Part shown: piece by piece, positions 1 through 8,215 of the stretch
Layout of the letters: every line of letters starts with the position of its first letter
Numbering within the stretch: the first letter of the stretch is position 1
Assembly (NCBI RefSeq): GCF_000022085.1
Contig: NC_011894.1
Span: 4,145,001-4,209,000 of the forward strand
Reading direction: 5' to 3'
From: Methylobacterium nodulans ORS 2060
GTDB taxonomy: Bacteria; Pseudomonadota; Alphaproteobacteria; Rhizobiales; Beijerinckiaceae
DNA: 64,000 nt
Notes under the pieces: generated by a model
Databases searched by the model: none
What the model was told of the DNA's origin: nothing
Seen by the model: the letters and a program-made list of their open reading frames with translations, nothing else
Program-made: the position numbers and the translations under genes

Positions 1-1268
1 GCGGGGGCGGAGGGATTGAACGGGTCGGCCTGGGCGTCGCGCTTGGCCAGCGCCGCGAGGCTGAAATTCTGCTGCTGCAGGTAGACCGCGTTGCCGCCGG
101 TCACCGGCGGCAGCCCGAGCTTCGCCCGGCCCTCGTCCGGCTTCAGCAGGCCGCCCTTCACGCCCTCGGCGTAGGTCCGGATCTGGGTCGCGGTATCCAT
201 GCGCAGGAGGGTGTCGAGCTCGAACTCGGTCCCATACGGCGCCGGCAGAGCAAGCCCCTCATCGAGGCACAGCTCGATGCTCTCGATGTGGATCTGCAGG
301 CACTGCGCATAGTATTGCGCGTCCAAGGCCTCGATGTTGGTGTAGGCGGGCGGCGCGCCGACCCCGATCTTGTAGGCCGGCACCCCGAACACCGAGCAGA
401 CCGTCTCGGCGCTCCACTTCAGCTGCTCGATCAGCTGGGCATCGCTGGCCTTCACGGCCATGGGCTCGTAGCGCAGGCCGTCGCCCAGCACCGCCACCCG
501 GCCGACGTTCGGGCCCGTGAAGTTCTGCTCCCAATGCGCCTTCAGGCGCTTGGCGTTCTCCTCCGAGACCGGGCCGGGCGCCACCAGGATCCCGCTCGGC
601 TGCGAGCCGTTGCCGAAGAAGTGCGCGCTGTTGGTCTGGATCCGGATCCCCTGCACCGCGGCGAGACCGCAGGCGTAGATGGGGGAGGTGCCGACCAGCG
701 GGTGATGGAGCGTGTTCCAGCGGTCGTGGATGATCTCGCTGGCCGGCACGAGCAGGGCGGCATCCAGGTCGCTGACCCCGGCCAGATCGTCGCGGGAGAG
801 CTGGTAGAAGACCTCGCCGTCGGGGGCGACCAGCGGCTTCACGCGGGTGGGGTCGAGCACGGAGAGGGCGACCACCACGCGACGGCTGTCGCGCTCCTTG
901 AGCACGTAGGTGTTGCCGTGGATCAGCTTCGACTCGACCCAGCTCGTGATGAACTGGATCCGGTTCTGGAAGCGGTTCGGCTTGCGCAGGACCGGCGAGA
1001 AGGACGGGCTGCTGGTCTCGGTCCAGATCCCGTCCGCATCCTGCGACACGAGCCGCAGGCGCATCTTGGCGATATCCGAGGCGATGAGGGACACGCAGCG
1101 GAACACGGCGCTGTAGGTCAGCACCGTGTCGAGCCTCACCTCGACACTCTTCTGCCACGCCCCCGTGAAGGCCTCCCGGACAATGCCCCACCAGCCGCCG
1201 CGGGTGTCGACCGGAGAGGCAGTCGGGGCCGCCTTCTCGCGGGTGATCGTCAGCCCGAAGATGCGCAC
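1..1268 (-). CDS. Phage portal protein, HK97 family (3' end cut by window edge)
   Basis: The portal forms the dodecameric ring at the capsid vertex through which DNA is packaged. About 421 residues are readable from a GTG at 1268, which lies two bases past the stop of the upstream gene. The start reads VRIFGLTITREKA and the body contains AYKIGVGAPPAYTNIEA and GLLKPDEGRAKLGLPP, both typical of HK97-type portals. It follows the capsid gene rather than lying between terminase and protease, so the usual portal-protease-capsid order is altered. The C-terminus lies beyond base 1. Confidence 0.9.
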   Translation of the reverse strand, partial: MRIFGLTITREKAAPTASPVDTRGGWWGIVREAFTGAWQKSVEVRLDTVLTYSAVFRCVSLIASDIAKMRLRLVSQDADGIWTETSSPSFSPVLRKPNRFQNRIQFITSWVESKLIHGNTYVLKERDSRRVVVALSVLDPTRVKPLVAPDGEVFYQLSRDDLAGVSDLDAALLVPASEIIHDRWNTLHHPLVGTSPIYACGLAAVQGIRIQTNSAHFFGNGSQPSGILVAPGPVSEENAKRLKAHWEQNFTGPNVGRVAVLGDGLRYEPMAVKASDAQLIEQLKWSAETVCSVFGVPAYKIGVGAPPAYTNIEALDAQYYAQCLQIHIESIELCLDEGLALPAPYGTEFELDTLLRMDTATQIRTYAEGVKGGLLKPDEGRAKLGLPPVTGGNAVYLQQQNFSLAALAKRDAQADPFNPSAP

Positions 1269-1270
1269 GC

Positions 1271-1669
1271 TCAGCCCTCGGGGCGCAGATCACGACGCGA
1301 GTAGGTCTGGTTCGCGGATGCCGCGGACGCGATTGCCGTCTCCAGGCGCGGGATGCCCCAGCGCAGGTCGGGATCCTCGCCCGTCACCGCCCGGTACTGG
1401 CTCCGCAAGGCTTCAAGCCGCTCGGTTCTCTCCTGCTCCGCGTTCTTCGGCTCGGCCGGCCGCGGCGCTTCGGCCTCCTGCCGCTCCGGTTCCGAGAGCT
1501 CAGGCTCAGCGATGGCCGGTTTCTCAACGGTCGCCGGTTCGGGTTCCTTGGCCTTGCCGATGGCCGCGAGCGTTCGCGCATCGCGGCGCGACGCCCGGAA
1601 GGACTCGCCCGGCTGGAGGGCGCGGCCGCCATAGCGCATCGCCGTCGTGGCGATCAGATCAACCTTCAT
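1271..1669 (-). CDS. Small phage structural-region protein of unknown function
   Basis: A 132-residue protein. The first 30 residues (MKVDLIATTAMRYGGRALQP...) resemble short phage proteins found beside capsid and portal genes. The middle is rich in Pro, Glu and Ala and looks disordered. The C-terminal 40 residues (YRAVTGEDPDLRWGIPRLETAI) look folded. It sits between the capsid and portal genes and its stop is two bases from the portal start, so it belongs to the late operon. No specific function is assigned. Confidence 0.65.
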   Translation of the reverse strand: MKVDLIATTAMRYGGRALQPGESFRASRRDARTLAAIGKAKEPEPATVEKPAIAEPELSEPERQEAEAPRPAEPKNAEQERTERLEALRSQYRAVTGEDPDLRWGIPRLETAIASAASANQTYSRRDLRPEG

Positions 1670-1687
1670 CTCCGCCTCCGACTTGGG

Positions 1688-1709
1688 GCGGCCCGCCAGG
1701 ACGGGCCGC
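1688..1709 (-). other. GC-rich hairpin after the capsid gene
   Basis: A perfect 8-bp inverted repeat (GCGGCCCG, 6-base loop, CGGGCCGC) lies in the 56-base gap between the capsid stop and the next gene. No T run follows on the transcribed minus strand. An mRNA-stabilising or attenuating hairpin is more likely than a classical terminator. Confidence 0.45.
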
Positions 1710-1725
1710 GCTGTGCTGGTGTTGC

Positions 1726-3705
1726 TTAGGCGGAGCCGTAGTTGGCCGCGTCGATGTACTGCACGGCGCCATCCCGGCGCTTGCTCCAGTTGATGAACCG
1801 CTCGGCCTTGAGACCCACCAGGTTGTTCTGCCAGAGCGACACCAGCACGGTGCTGGCGCTCGGCGGGTTGTCGGGCGCGCTGTCCATCTGCAGGGAGGCC
1901 TCACGGCTGGCATCGAGCACCACCTCGCCGTCGTCGGCCAGCAGGATCTCGCTCGCCTTGGCCAGGATCAGGCGCGAGCCCGCGCCGGTCACGGGGGTGC
2001 CCGAACCGGGGTTGGCCGGGATGTTCTCGGACAGGATCACCGGCAGGCCGAAGAAGGTGCCGCCGCTGTTGCCGTTCACCACCAGGCCCGGGAATTCCGG
2101 CTGGCCGAGCGGGTTCAGCATCAGCGCCAGGCCGAGCGCCTGCATCTCGGTCATCATCCAGACGGCCCCGGCCAGCGACATGTTGGCGCTGATGAACCTG
2201 CCCATCACGGCGCGCACGTCGGCCCGCACCGCATCCGCATCGGTGCCGCTGGCGGTCACTGGCGTGACGCCATGGGTCACGGAGGCCGGCGACACGTCGG
2301 CCACCGCCGTCACGCTCGGATCGACGAACTGCTGGTCGAGGAACTGCGCGGTCTGGTCGATCATGTCCTGGCGGACGATCGCCTCGGCCGAGGGGTTGGA
2401 GGAGCGCACCAGCTCGTCCGACATCACCACGATGCCGGCCGTCTTGGCCATGCCGAGCGTGATCTGGTCGAACGAGAGCTTGCCGACCGGCTTCGGCGCC
2501 CCCTGGCCGACCCAGCCGATGGTCGAGCCGCCGGTCTGGCGCGGCACCTTGATGTTGAACGGCACCCGGCGCAGGCCCGGGATGCGGCCGAGGATGGTGG
2601 CCGGGCGGAGCAGCTCCGCGAACTCGGAGGCCATGGTCTGGTACTCGACCAGCGGCTTGGCCCAGGCGGTGTCCGTGGTCGTGCCGGCCGCCACCGCCGC
2701 CTTGAGCACGGTCTCCACCTCGGGCGTGCTGTCGTGCCAGCCCTTGGCGATCTGCTCGGCCTGCATCAGGTTGCCCTTGGCCCGCATCAGCGCCATGGCG
2801 TAGCGGGTGAAGGCGGTGCCTTTCGGCAGGGTGGGGCCCTTCACCTCGATGCGCGCGCCGCCGCGGATCTTCGACCCGGTCTCGGTGTCGCGGACCCCCT
2901 CGACCGGGGCCGCCGCGGCGCGGTTGGTCTTCTCCAGCGCCTCGAGCCGCTTCAGGTGCGCGTCGATCGCCTTCACCTCGCTCTCGAGGGTGTCGTACTC
3001 CTCGGTCTGCGCGGCATCGAGGGTGACGCCCTGCTCGGCCGCGTCGTTCATCAGCTCGGTCATCCGCGCGGACTTGGCCTGGCGCGTCGCCTCGAACGCG
3101 GCAACCTGTTCGGCAATGGTCTTCGGCATGATGCGTGCCCCTTTCGGCAAGCTCTGGTGTGGTTGGGATCCCGAAGCGCCGGGGGGTGAGGGCCGATCAT
3201 CCGCCCGCGGCTCCTTGCCGGACGCGGCGAGCAGCGGGCGATCGATCGACTTGATCAGGGAAATCTTGGCGTCCGCATTGGCCGGGACGGTCACAAGACT
3301 GAGCTCCAGCACCTCGGTCTTGAGATAGCGGATGCCGCCGTCCTGCATGATCTCGTAGCCGTCCGGCAGGGTGCGAAAGCCGATCGAGACGGCACGCACC
3401 AGGCCGGCCTTGATCTCGCCCCAGGCGGTCTCGACTCGGTCCTTGAGCGGGCCGGGTTCCGCGATCTTGGGCAGGGTGGCTTCGAAGGTGATGCCGTCCT
3501 TGGTCGGCTTGTCGAAGCGCACCGTGCCGACGGGCCGATCCGCATCGTGCTGGTGCAGCAGCGGCATCGGATTGGTGAACCTGACCCCGAGCGGCTCGAC
3601 GACGTCGCCGACCCGATCCGGCGAGGGCGTGGTCGCCACACCCCGGATGACGCGCTGCTCGTCCTCGACCGCTTTCACGGTCAGGATGGAATAAGCTCGG
3701 TTCAT
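1726..3705 (-). CDS. Fused HK97 prohead protease and major capsid protein
   Basis: A 659-residue fusion. Residues 1-155 are a prohead protease of the HK97/S78 type, with His51 in LLHQHD, the AVSIGF segment near 105-110 and the ELSLVTVPANADA segment near 134-146. Residues 160-195 form a Pro/Gly linker. From about 193 there is a coiled-coil scaffolding (delta-like) segment, then the HK97-fold capsid protein with FGLPVILSENIP and a C-terminal VGLKAERFINW. The protease should cleave the scaffolding region during prohead maturation. An internal ATG at 3129 with AGGGG upstream could give a separate capsid product. Confidence 0.9.
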   Translation of the reverse strand: MNRAYSILTVKAVEDEQRVIRGVATTPSPDRVGDVVEPLGVRFTNPMPLLHQHDADRPVGTVRFDKPTKDGITFEATLPKIAEPGPLKDRVETAWGEIKAGLVRAVSIGFRTLPDGYEIMQDGGIRYLKTEVLELSLVTVPANADAKISLIKSIDRPLLAASGKEPRADDRPSPPGASGSQPHQSLPKGARIMPKTIAEQVAAFEATRQAKSARMTELMNDAAEQGVTLDAAQTEEYDTLESEVKAIDAHLKRLEALEKTNRAAAAPVEGVRDTETGSKIRGGARIEVKGPTLPKGTAFTRYAMALMRAKGNLMQAEQIAKGWHDSTPEVETVLKAAVAAGTTTDTAWAKPLVEYQTMASEFAELLRPATILGRIPGLRRVPFNIKVPRQTGGSTIGWVGQGAPKPVGKLSFDQITLGMAKTAGIVVMSDELVRSSNPSAEAIVRQDMIDQTAQFLDQQFVDPSVTAVADVSPASVTHGVTPVTASGTDADAVRADVRAVMGRFISANMSLAGAVWMMTEMQALGLALMLNPLGQPEFPGLVVNGNSGGTFFGLPVILSENIPANPGSGTPVTGAGSRLILAKASEILLADDGEVVLDASREASLQMDSAPDNPPSASTVLVSLWQNNLVGLKAERFINWSKRRDGAVQYIDAANYGSA

Positions 3706-3724
3706 TCTCGATCTCGGGATGCGC

Positions 3725-5425
3725 CTAGGCGAAATACATGGCGTATTCCGGCTCGCGGTGAGCCTCGGGGGTGCGCGCCATCAGCACCACCGCGTTGAAC
3801 AGCGCCATGGCCAGGTCGATCTTGGCGTCGCCGGCATTCTGCTTGGTGGCCCGGATCGCGGTCGCGGTCGGCTCGATCTTGAGATTGGCCACGCACCACG
3901 CCGCCAGGGCAGAGCCGGCATGCCGGAGCGTGCCGTTGGCGAGCTTGCGCTCGGCGGTCTTGATGCCGGTCATCAGCCCGTAGCCCTGCGGCACCCCGAT
4001 CAGCAGGCCGGCCTCCTGCGTCACCCCGATCTCCGCGAAGGCCTCGATCAGCTCGCCGAGCCCGGCCGGATCGACCCCGACCCCGCCCAGCAGGCCCCGC
4101 TCCTTCACCGCCGCGACCAGGCCGACGATCGCCGAGATGTCGGCCAGCTCGTCGCCCACGATGGTGAGCTCGCCCGCCGCCTGGAAATCCCGCAGCCGCG
4201 AGGCGATCGCCGGCCGGCGCTCCAGCACGCCCGCGTGGCACCAGCCGTGGCTCCAGGCCAGCCAGTCGCGGCTCGCCCGCTCGCGGCCGAGCACGCACAA
4301 GCCGAACAGGTCGTCCAGGCCGCCCCCGTCGATGCCGACCACCACCACCTCGCAGCGCTCGAGCAGGGCCTGCAGACCCGCCCGCGGATCCTCGACAGGG
4401 GAGGCCAGAGCAGGATCGGCGCGGCGGGCCCAGAACTCGGCGCCCGGCCAGCGGTCCGCCCGCAGCCCCAGGCCGATCTCCACGTTGAGGTGCTTGGCCG
4501 CAAACCCCGCCAGCGAGGCCGGCCCGGCGGTCCGCGCCTCCTCCAGCTTCTCGCTGAGCCACTCCGGGTCGACCGACAGGCCCAGGTTCGGGTTGGTGAG
4601 GCGAAAGCTCGCCGGAGCGAGGTGCTCGCCGCGCTCCACCATCGCCCGGGGATGCTCGTAGAGCACGCCCAGGCTGCGCGGATCCGTGATCCGCCCGTCC
4701 CGCACGGCGCGGAAGTAGGCCAGCTTCTGCTTGAACACGCCCGCGGGCGGCTCGTCCGCATGCGTCGAGACGTAGATCACGAAGCCCTCGGGCCGCGAGA
4801 CCAGGCCGCCGGTCGCCTCGCGCAGCATGTTCTCGGCCTGCGGCCGCTTGCCAAACAGCCACAGCTCGTCGACCAGCACGCTGGTCGCCTTCTTGCCCGA
4901 CACGCTCTCGGTGTCGGCCGCGACCACCTTCAGCGCCGCGCCGGTGTGGCGGTGGGTGATGGTGCGGTAGTGGTCCTGCACGTGCAGCAGGGCGCGCAGC
5001 TCGTCATCGGCCTTGACCATGTCGCGCGCCGGCTGGAAGGCGTTGTTGGCCACCTCGATGGTCGGAGCCAGGATCAGGAACTCGGCCGAGCGCCGCCAGT
5101 TGCGGATCAGGGCGGTGAGCATGAGGCCGGCCGCCAGCGTCGACTTGCCGTTCTTCTTGGCGATGCAGAGGAAGAACTCGCGGATCAGCCGCCGCCCGCT
5201 GGCGTGATCGTAGGCGCCGAAGATCACCTCGGCGAACTCGGTGACCCAGGGCCGGCAGACCTCGCCGAGGGTGGGGCTGCCGAGCGCATCCACGATCCGC
5301 AGCGCGCGAAACACCTCCATGGCCGCGGCCGCCTCGGCCGGGAAGAGCGGCCCGCAGGGCAGCAGCGAGCGCCCGGCCCGGATGCGCTCCTCCCAATCCG
5401 GGCAGGCGGTGCTCCATTCCCTCAC
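3725..5425 (-). CDS. terL: Terminase large subunit
   Basis: A 566-residue packaging motor ATPase and nuclease. Walker A is the variant AKKNGKST (89-96) and Walker B is VLVDE (183-187), followed by LWLFGKRP. The RNase H-like nuclease domain starts at GIDGGGLDDL (364-373), which supplies metal-binding Asp candidates. Length and motif spacing suit HK97-type TerL. The start is a GTG at 5425, 16 bases after the small-subunit stop. Capsid and portal genes follow downstream. Confidence 0.93.
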   Translation of the reverse strand: MREWSTACPDWEERIRAGRSLLPCGPLFPAEAAAAMEVFRALRIVDALGSPTLGEVCRPWVTEFAEVIFGAYDHASGRRLIREFFLCIAKKNGKSTLAAGLMLTALIRNWRRSAEFLILAPTIEVANNAFQPARDMVKADDELRALLHVQDHYRTITHRHTGAALKVVAADTESVSGKKATSVLVDELWLFGKRPQAENMLREATGGLVSRPEGFVIYVSTHADEPPAGVFKQKLAYFRAVRDGRITDPRSLGVLYEHPRAMVERGEHLAPASFRLTNPNLGLSVDPEWLSEKLEEARTAGPASLAGFAAKHLNVEIGLGLRADRWPGAEFWARRADPALASPVEDPRAGLQALLERCEVVVVGIDGGGLDDLFGLCVLGRERASRDWLAWSHGWCHAGVLERRPAIASRLRDFQAAGELTIVGDELADISAIVGLVAAVKERGLLGGVGVDPAGLGELIEAFAEIGVTQEAGLLIGVPQGYGLMTGIKTAERKLANGTLRHAGSALAAWCVANLKIEPTATAIRATKQNAGDAKIDLAMALFNAVVLMARTPEAHREPEYAMYFA

Positions 5426-5441
5426 GGGGTGCTGCCCTTCG

Positions 5442-6023
5442 TCATGAGTTGCTCACCACCAGCTTGGGCGGGGCGGGTGCGGCGAAGCGGCCGCCGCCCT
5501 GCGCCAGCTTGGCTGCCGTATCGGCCTGCTGCGCCTTCTTGCCGTCGGGCAGCGCAGCCTCGGCCAGGGTCTTGGCCGCGAGCGCCAGGGCCTTCAGCGT
5601 GCCCGCCCGCGCCGGCAGGCTGACCGCCTTCAGCAGCGCCTCGCGCCGCCGGCCGCCGTCATCGTCCGCGGTCTCCCCGATGATCGCCGCCTCGATCTCG
5701 CCGAGATGGGCGGTGGTGGCCTCGAGCTCGTCGAGCATGCGCAGCACGAGGCCGCGGCCGCGCCCGAGAATGGCCTCCGGCCTGGCCATCTCCGGCGGCA
5801 CCGGGCTCACCCGCCCCGGGGCCGGCGCCGCGGGTGCGCCCATCGGGGCCGGCCTGCGCACATCGGCCTGCGCACGCCGCGTCCACTGGTGGCGCTTCGC
5901 GCGTGCCCGGATGCCGCTCTCGGCGACCCGGTGCCAGCGCGCCAAGTCCCTGATCGGCGTCGCGGTTTCGCGGTACTCGCGTTCGATCTCGGCCCAGTCG
6001 ATCGGCCGTCGCTTGCCTGCCAT
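5442..6023 (-). CDS. Probable terminase small subunit
   Basis: A 193-residue protein with a basic N-terminal helix-turn-helix-like segment (DWAEIEREYRETATPIRDLARWHRVAESGIRARAKRHQW), followed by a Pro/Ala linker and a helical C-terminal half. Its position directly before terL and the DNA-binding N-terminus suit a packaging-site recognition subunit. Phage small subunits diverge strongly, so the assignment rests mainly on context. Confidence 0.7.
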   Translation of the reverse strand: MAGKRRPIDWAEIEREYRETATPIRDLARWHRVAESGIRARAKRHQWTRRAQADVRRPAPMGAPAAPAPGRVSPVPPEMARPEAILGRGRGLVLRMLDELEATTAHLGEIEAAIIGETADDDGGRRREALLKAVSLPARAGTLKALALAAKTLAEAALPDGKKAQQADTAAKLAQGGGRFAAPAPPKLVVSNS

Positions 6024-6130
6024 CGCACCCGTGCGCGGATGTGCGCACCCTGGTTTTGCTCGGAGGGAATTTTTTGTCCGGATGAGACCCTGTGCGGTTC
6101 ACCGCCCCTGGCCCGCCAGACTCTCGACCA

Positions 6131-6142
6131 CCCCCCGGGGGG
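6131..6142. repeat. C6G6 palindrome at the end of the HNH gene
   Basis: A perfect CCCCCCGGGGGG palindrome, flanked by A and T to give a 14-base palindrome. It abuts the stop codon of the HNH gene on the minus-strand transcript. It may form a transcript-end hairpin. No T run follows. Confidence 0.5.
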
Positions 6143-6493
6143 TCAGCCACGGCCCGGCTCGGCCACCGCGCTCCGCTCCGCCATCCGCCGCGCCCGCTCG
6201 GCCGCGGTCTTTCGGCTGTGACAGGATCCGCATAGGCACCTGCCGTTGCTCGGATCCGTGAGCGCACCGCCGTCCTGGCGCTCGATCACGTGATCGGCGA
6301 AGAGGCGGACGCCGCCGCGGCCGCCCTGAGCGCCGCAATCCTCACAGCGCCAGCCGGCCCGCTGCAGGACGGCCAGGCGCCAGGCCCGGTGCTCCGGGGT
6401 CTGCAGCTCGGCATCCGCGGCCTTGGGGGCGGGTCGGGCGGTGCGTGGATCGAGCGTTGCGAGGCGGGGCTTGAGGGTGGAGAGGCGGGGCAT
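6143..6493 (-). CDS. HNH endonuclease
   Basis: A 116-residue HNH nuclease. Zinc-binding pairs CEDC and CGSC bracket the catalytic FADHVIERQDGG stretch, and a conserved Asn occurs in DPSNGRCLC. Phages with this layout place an HNH gene just before the terminase genes, where the enzyme assists terminase cutting at the packaging site. The gene overlaps the tiny upstream reading frame by its start context and is followed by a 119-base gap before the small-subunit gene. Confidence 0.9.
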   Translation of the reverse strand: MPRLSTLKPRLATLDPRTARPAPKAADAELQTPEHRAWRLAVLQRAGWRCEDCGAQGGRGGVRLFADHVIERQDGGALTDPSNGRCLCGSCHSRKTAAERARRMAERSAVAEPGRG

Positions 6494-6496
6494 GGA

Positions 6497-6589
6497 TCAC
6501 CGGTCTCCCCTCAGCATCCTGCCAACGAGCCCGGTCCGACCGATCAGGAGGATGCGGCCCAGGCCGATACCGCCGATGCAGCCGCTCAT
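6497..6589 (-). CDS. Possible 30-residue hydrophobic peptide
   Basis: An ATG at 6589 overlaps the stop of the 106-residue gene as ATGA. The frame runs 30 codons and stops just before the HNH start. It is Gly/Leu/Ile-rich (SGCIGGIGLGRILLIG). The coupled start is the main support; it could be a leader peptide for the HNH gene or chance. Confidence 0.35.
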   Translation of the reverse strand: MSGCIGGIGLGRILLIGRTGLVGRMLRGDR

Positions 6590-6906
6590 CCTTGCCGCTC
6601 CCGGCAGGGGGCTGGGAGACGCTGCTCATGAGGCCAGGGCCGCGGCGTCGGGATCGGAAGCAGATCGCTCTCGTCCTTCGGAGCGATGCTGTCCAAGCCG
6701 GCCATGTCGTAGACGGTCGCAGGACGCCAGCGGGTTTCGATGTGCTCGTCGTAGAGCGGCCCGCCGGACGGCGCGGCCATCGCGTAGCCGTGGCGACGCC
6801 CTTCGCACACTTCGACCACCAGGCGGCCGAAGACGGTCTGTCTGACGCGCGCCCGGCCGAGCAGCCGCCACGCCGAGGCGATGGATGGACCGACGATCAT
6901 GCGCAC
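6586..6906 (-). CDS. Small late-operon protein of unknown function
   Basis: A 106-residue reading frame on the operon strand (MRMIVGPSIASAWRLLG...). The central part (YAMAAPSGGPLYDEHIETRWRP) has ordinary protein composition. It starts within the last codons of the upstream 63-residue gene and ends in an ATGA overlap, so it looks translationally coupled. No family is recognised. Confidence 0.5.
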   Translation of the reverse strand: MRMIVGPSIASAWRLLGRARVRQTVFGRLVVEVCEGRRHGYAMAAPSGGPLYDEHIETRWRPATVYDMAGLDSIAPKDESDLLPIPTPRPWPHEQRLPAPCRERQG

Positions 6907-7088
6907 CCGTCACGGCCTCTCGCGGTAGGGGCCCTGGCCACGGATCTCGCAGGGCGGGGACACGGGCTGGCCTGCAGACACTTCGCGACAGAGCCATCCG
7001 GATCGGGCTTGGTGATGATGCGGCCGGTGGGGGCCCAGCACACGCAGAAGGTCTCCGGCGCGGGCGTGCGGTCCTGCTTCTTCTCCAT
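6897..7088 (-). CDS. Small late-operon protein, first gene after the terminator
   Basis: A 63-residue frame (MEKKQDRTPAPETFCVCWAPTGRI...) with three Cys residues. Its ATG is 12 bases beyond the T run of the intrinsic terminator at 7100-7132, so it would be the first gene reached by antiterminated transcripts. It overlaps the next gene by 10 bases. Function unknown. Confidence 0.5.
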   Translation of the reverse strand: MEKKQDRTPAPETFCVCWAPTGRIITKPDPDGSVAKCLQASPCPRPARSVARAPTARGRDGCA

Positions 7089-7099
7089 CTGGACACGCG

Positions 7100-7132
7100 A
7101 AAAAGCCCCGTCACGATCGCTCGCGCGGGGCT
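7100..7132 (-). terminator. Intrinsic terminator between nusG-like gene and late genes
   Basis: On the minus strand AGCCCCG, a 15-base loop and CGGGGCT are followed directly by TTTTT. This is a typical Rho-independent terminator. It lies after the NusG-like gene and before the packaging and capsid genes, so late transcription would have to pass it. Confidence 0.75.
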
Positions 7133-7158
7133 GGCAACCAATGCATCCGCACGGCGTG

Positions 7159-7174
7159 GTTGCAAAAATGCAAC
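7159..7174. promoter_or_regulatory. Inverted repeat GTTGCA-N4-TGCAAC
   Basis: A perfect 6-bp inverted repeat with an AAAA spacer lies 25 bases past the NusG-like gene stop and before the terminator. It could be a protein-binding site or a small RNA hairpin in the antitermination region. Confidence 0.4.
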
Positions 7175-7199
7175 AACGACCGTGCGCAGATGCAAGGTC

Positions 7200-7742
7200 T
7201 CATGTGGCAGCCAGCCTGTCAACATCGACGCTGAGGACATGCTTCTTGCCGAACGCCTTCAGCAGCACGGCAATGCGCCGGCCCTCCGGCGCCCGCATCA
7301 CCTCGCCGATCAGGCCCTGCCAGAGCTCGTCGCGGATCCGCACCTTGTCGCCCACCGCAAGCTGCGGTCGCGGGCGGTCGTACGCGGCCATCTCGTCAGC
7401 TGCGATCAGCATCTTCATCATCCACGGCGGCAGCTCGGTCGGAGCCTCGCCCGTCGTAACGAGCGCGCGGACGCCAGGCACCCGCAGGATGTCCCGCCAG
7501 GATTGCTCCGGCCGCTTGCCAACGAAGGCGTAGCCAGGGAACACCGGACGCCGCACGAGCCGCTTGCCGCTGGAGGCCTGTCGCACGACAGCCGTGCGGC
7601 TCGGCACCAGGGTGACGAAGCCGGCCTGCTGCAGCCACTCGCAGGCCCGATACTCGCCGTGACCGGCCACGGACGCGGCGTAGTAGGTCAGAGACGGGTC
7701 GTAAGCGGGGGCGGTGCCCACGGTGCTCTCCACAGTGCTCAA
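7200..7742 (-). CDS. NusG/RfaH-family transcription elongation factor (phage paralogue)
   Basis: A 180-residue protein with the two-domain layout of NusG and RfaH. The NGN domain covers about 18-115 and contains RRPVFPGYAFV (64-74), the hallmark of the family. A KOW domain covers about 128-170 (GDKVRIRDELWQGLIGEV). A host NusG would sit with secE and rplK; here it sits in a phage operon just upstream of an intrinsic terminator and the late genes. A role as a specialised antiterminator for late genes is inferred. Binding partners cannot be read from the sequence. Confidence 0.85.
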   Translation of the reverse strand: MSTVESTVGTAPAYDPSLTYYAASVAGHGEYRACEWLQQAGFVTLVPSRTAVVRQASSGKRLVRRPVFPGYAFVGKRPEQSWRDILRVPGVRALVTTGEAPTELPPWMMKMLIAADEMAAYDRPRPQLAVGDKVRIRDELWQGLIGEVMRAPEGRRIAVLLKAFGKKHVLSVDVDRLAAT

Positions 7743-7789
7743 CGTGGGGGAGATGAGGCGGCCGGGCGCATTCCGGCCGCCCCGGCACG

Positions 7790-8215
7790 TCAGGCGGCGG
7801 CCTTCGCCTCAGCTCTCCGGCCGAGGCCGAACTGTTTCGCGAGTTCCGAGCGCCGCTCGGCGTAGCTCTCAGCCACCATCGGGTAGGTCGGGGGGAGACC
7901 CCACTTCTCACGATACTGTTCGGGCGTCAGACCCCGCGTCGCGAGATGGCGCTTTAGCGACTTGTAGGGCCGGCCGTCCTCCAGGCTGATGATCGCGTCC
8001 GGGGTGACGGTCTTGCGGATCGGCACCGGCGGGACGAGGGCGGGCGCCTCGTGCTCGGCCGGCCGGCCCAGGGCGGCGAGCGCGCCGTGCACCGACGCGA
8101 TGAGCACGGGCAGCTCCGCGGTCGGGACGGCATTGTGGGCGACGTAGGCGCCGACGATGCGGGCGGTGAGGCCGGCGAGATCCTGAGCCGGTGGGGTGGT
8201 CGTGCTGTCGTTCAC
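7790..8215 (-). CDS. MucR/Ros-family transcriptional regulator lacking zinc ligands
   Basis: A 141-residue protein matching MucR through DAIISLEDGRPYKSLKRHL (73-91) and LTPEQYREKWGLP (96-108). The first zinc Cys of MucR (ICLEDG) is Ser77 and the second His after RHL is missing, so it should fold without zinc, as reported for the Ml proteins of Mesorhizobium. These proteins bind AT-rich DNA and act as regulators or nucleoid-like proteins. It lies between the repeat-rich spacer at 8216-8541 and the NusG-like gene, and may bind that spacer. Confidence 0.88.
   Translation of the reverse strand: MNDSTTTPPAQDLAGLTARIVGAYVAHNAVPTAELPVLIASVHGALAALGRPAEHEAPALVPPVPIRKTVTPDAIISLEDGRPYKSLKRHLATRGLTPEQYREKWGLPPTYPMVAESYAERRSELAKQFGLGRRAEAKAAA

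Noticed and set aside
259..1293. A 344-codon minus-strand frame over the portal gene
   Set aside because: It is out of frame with the portal protein, which reads clearly from GTG 1268.
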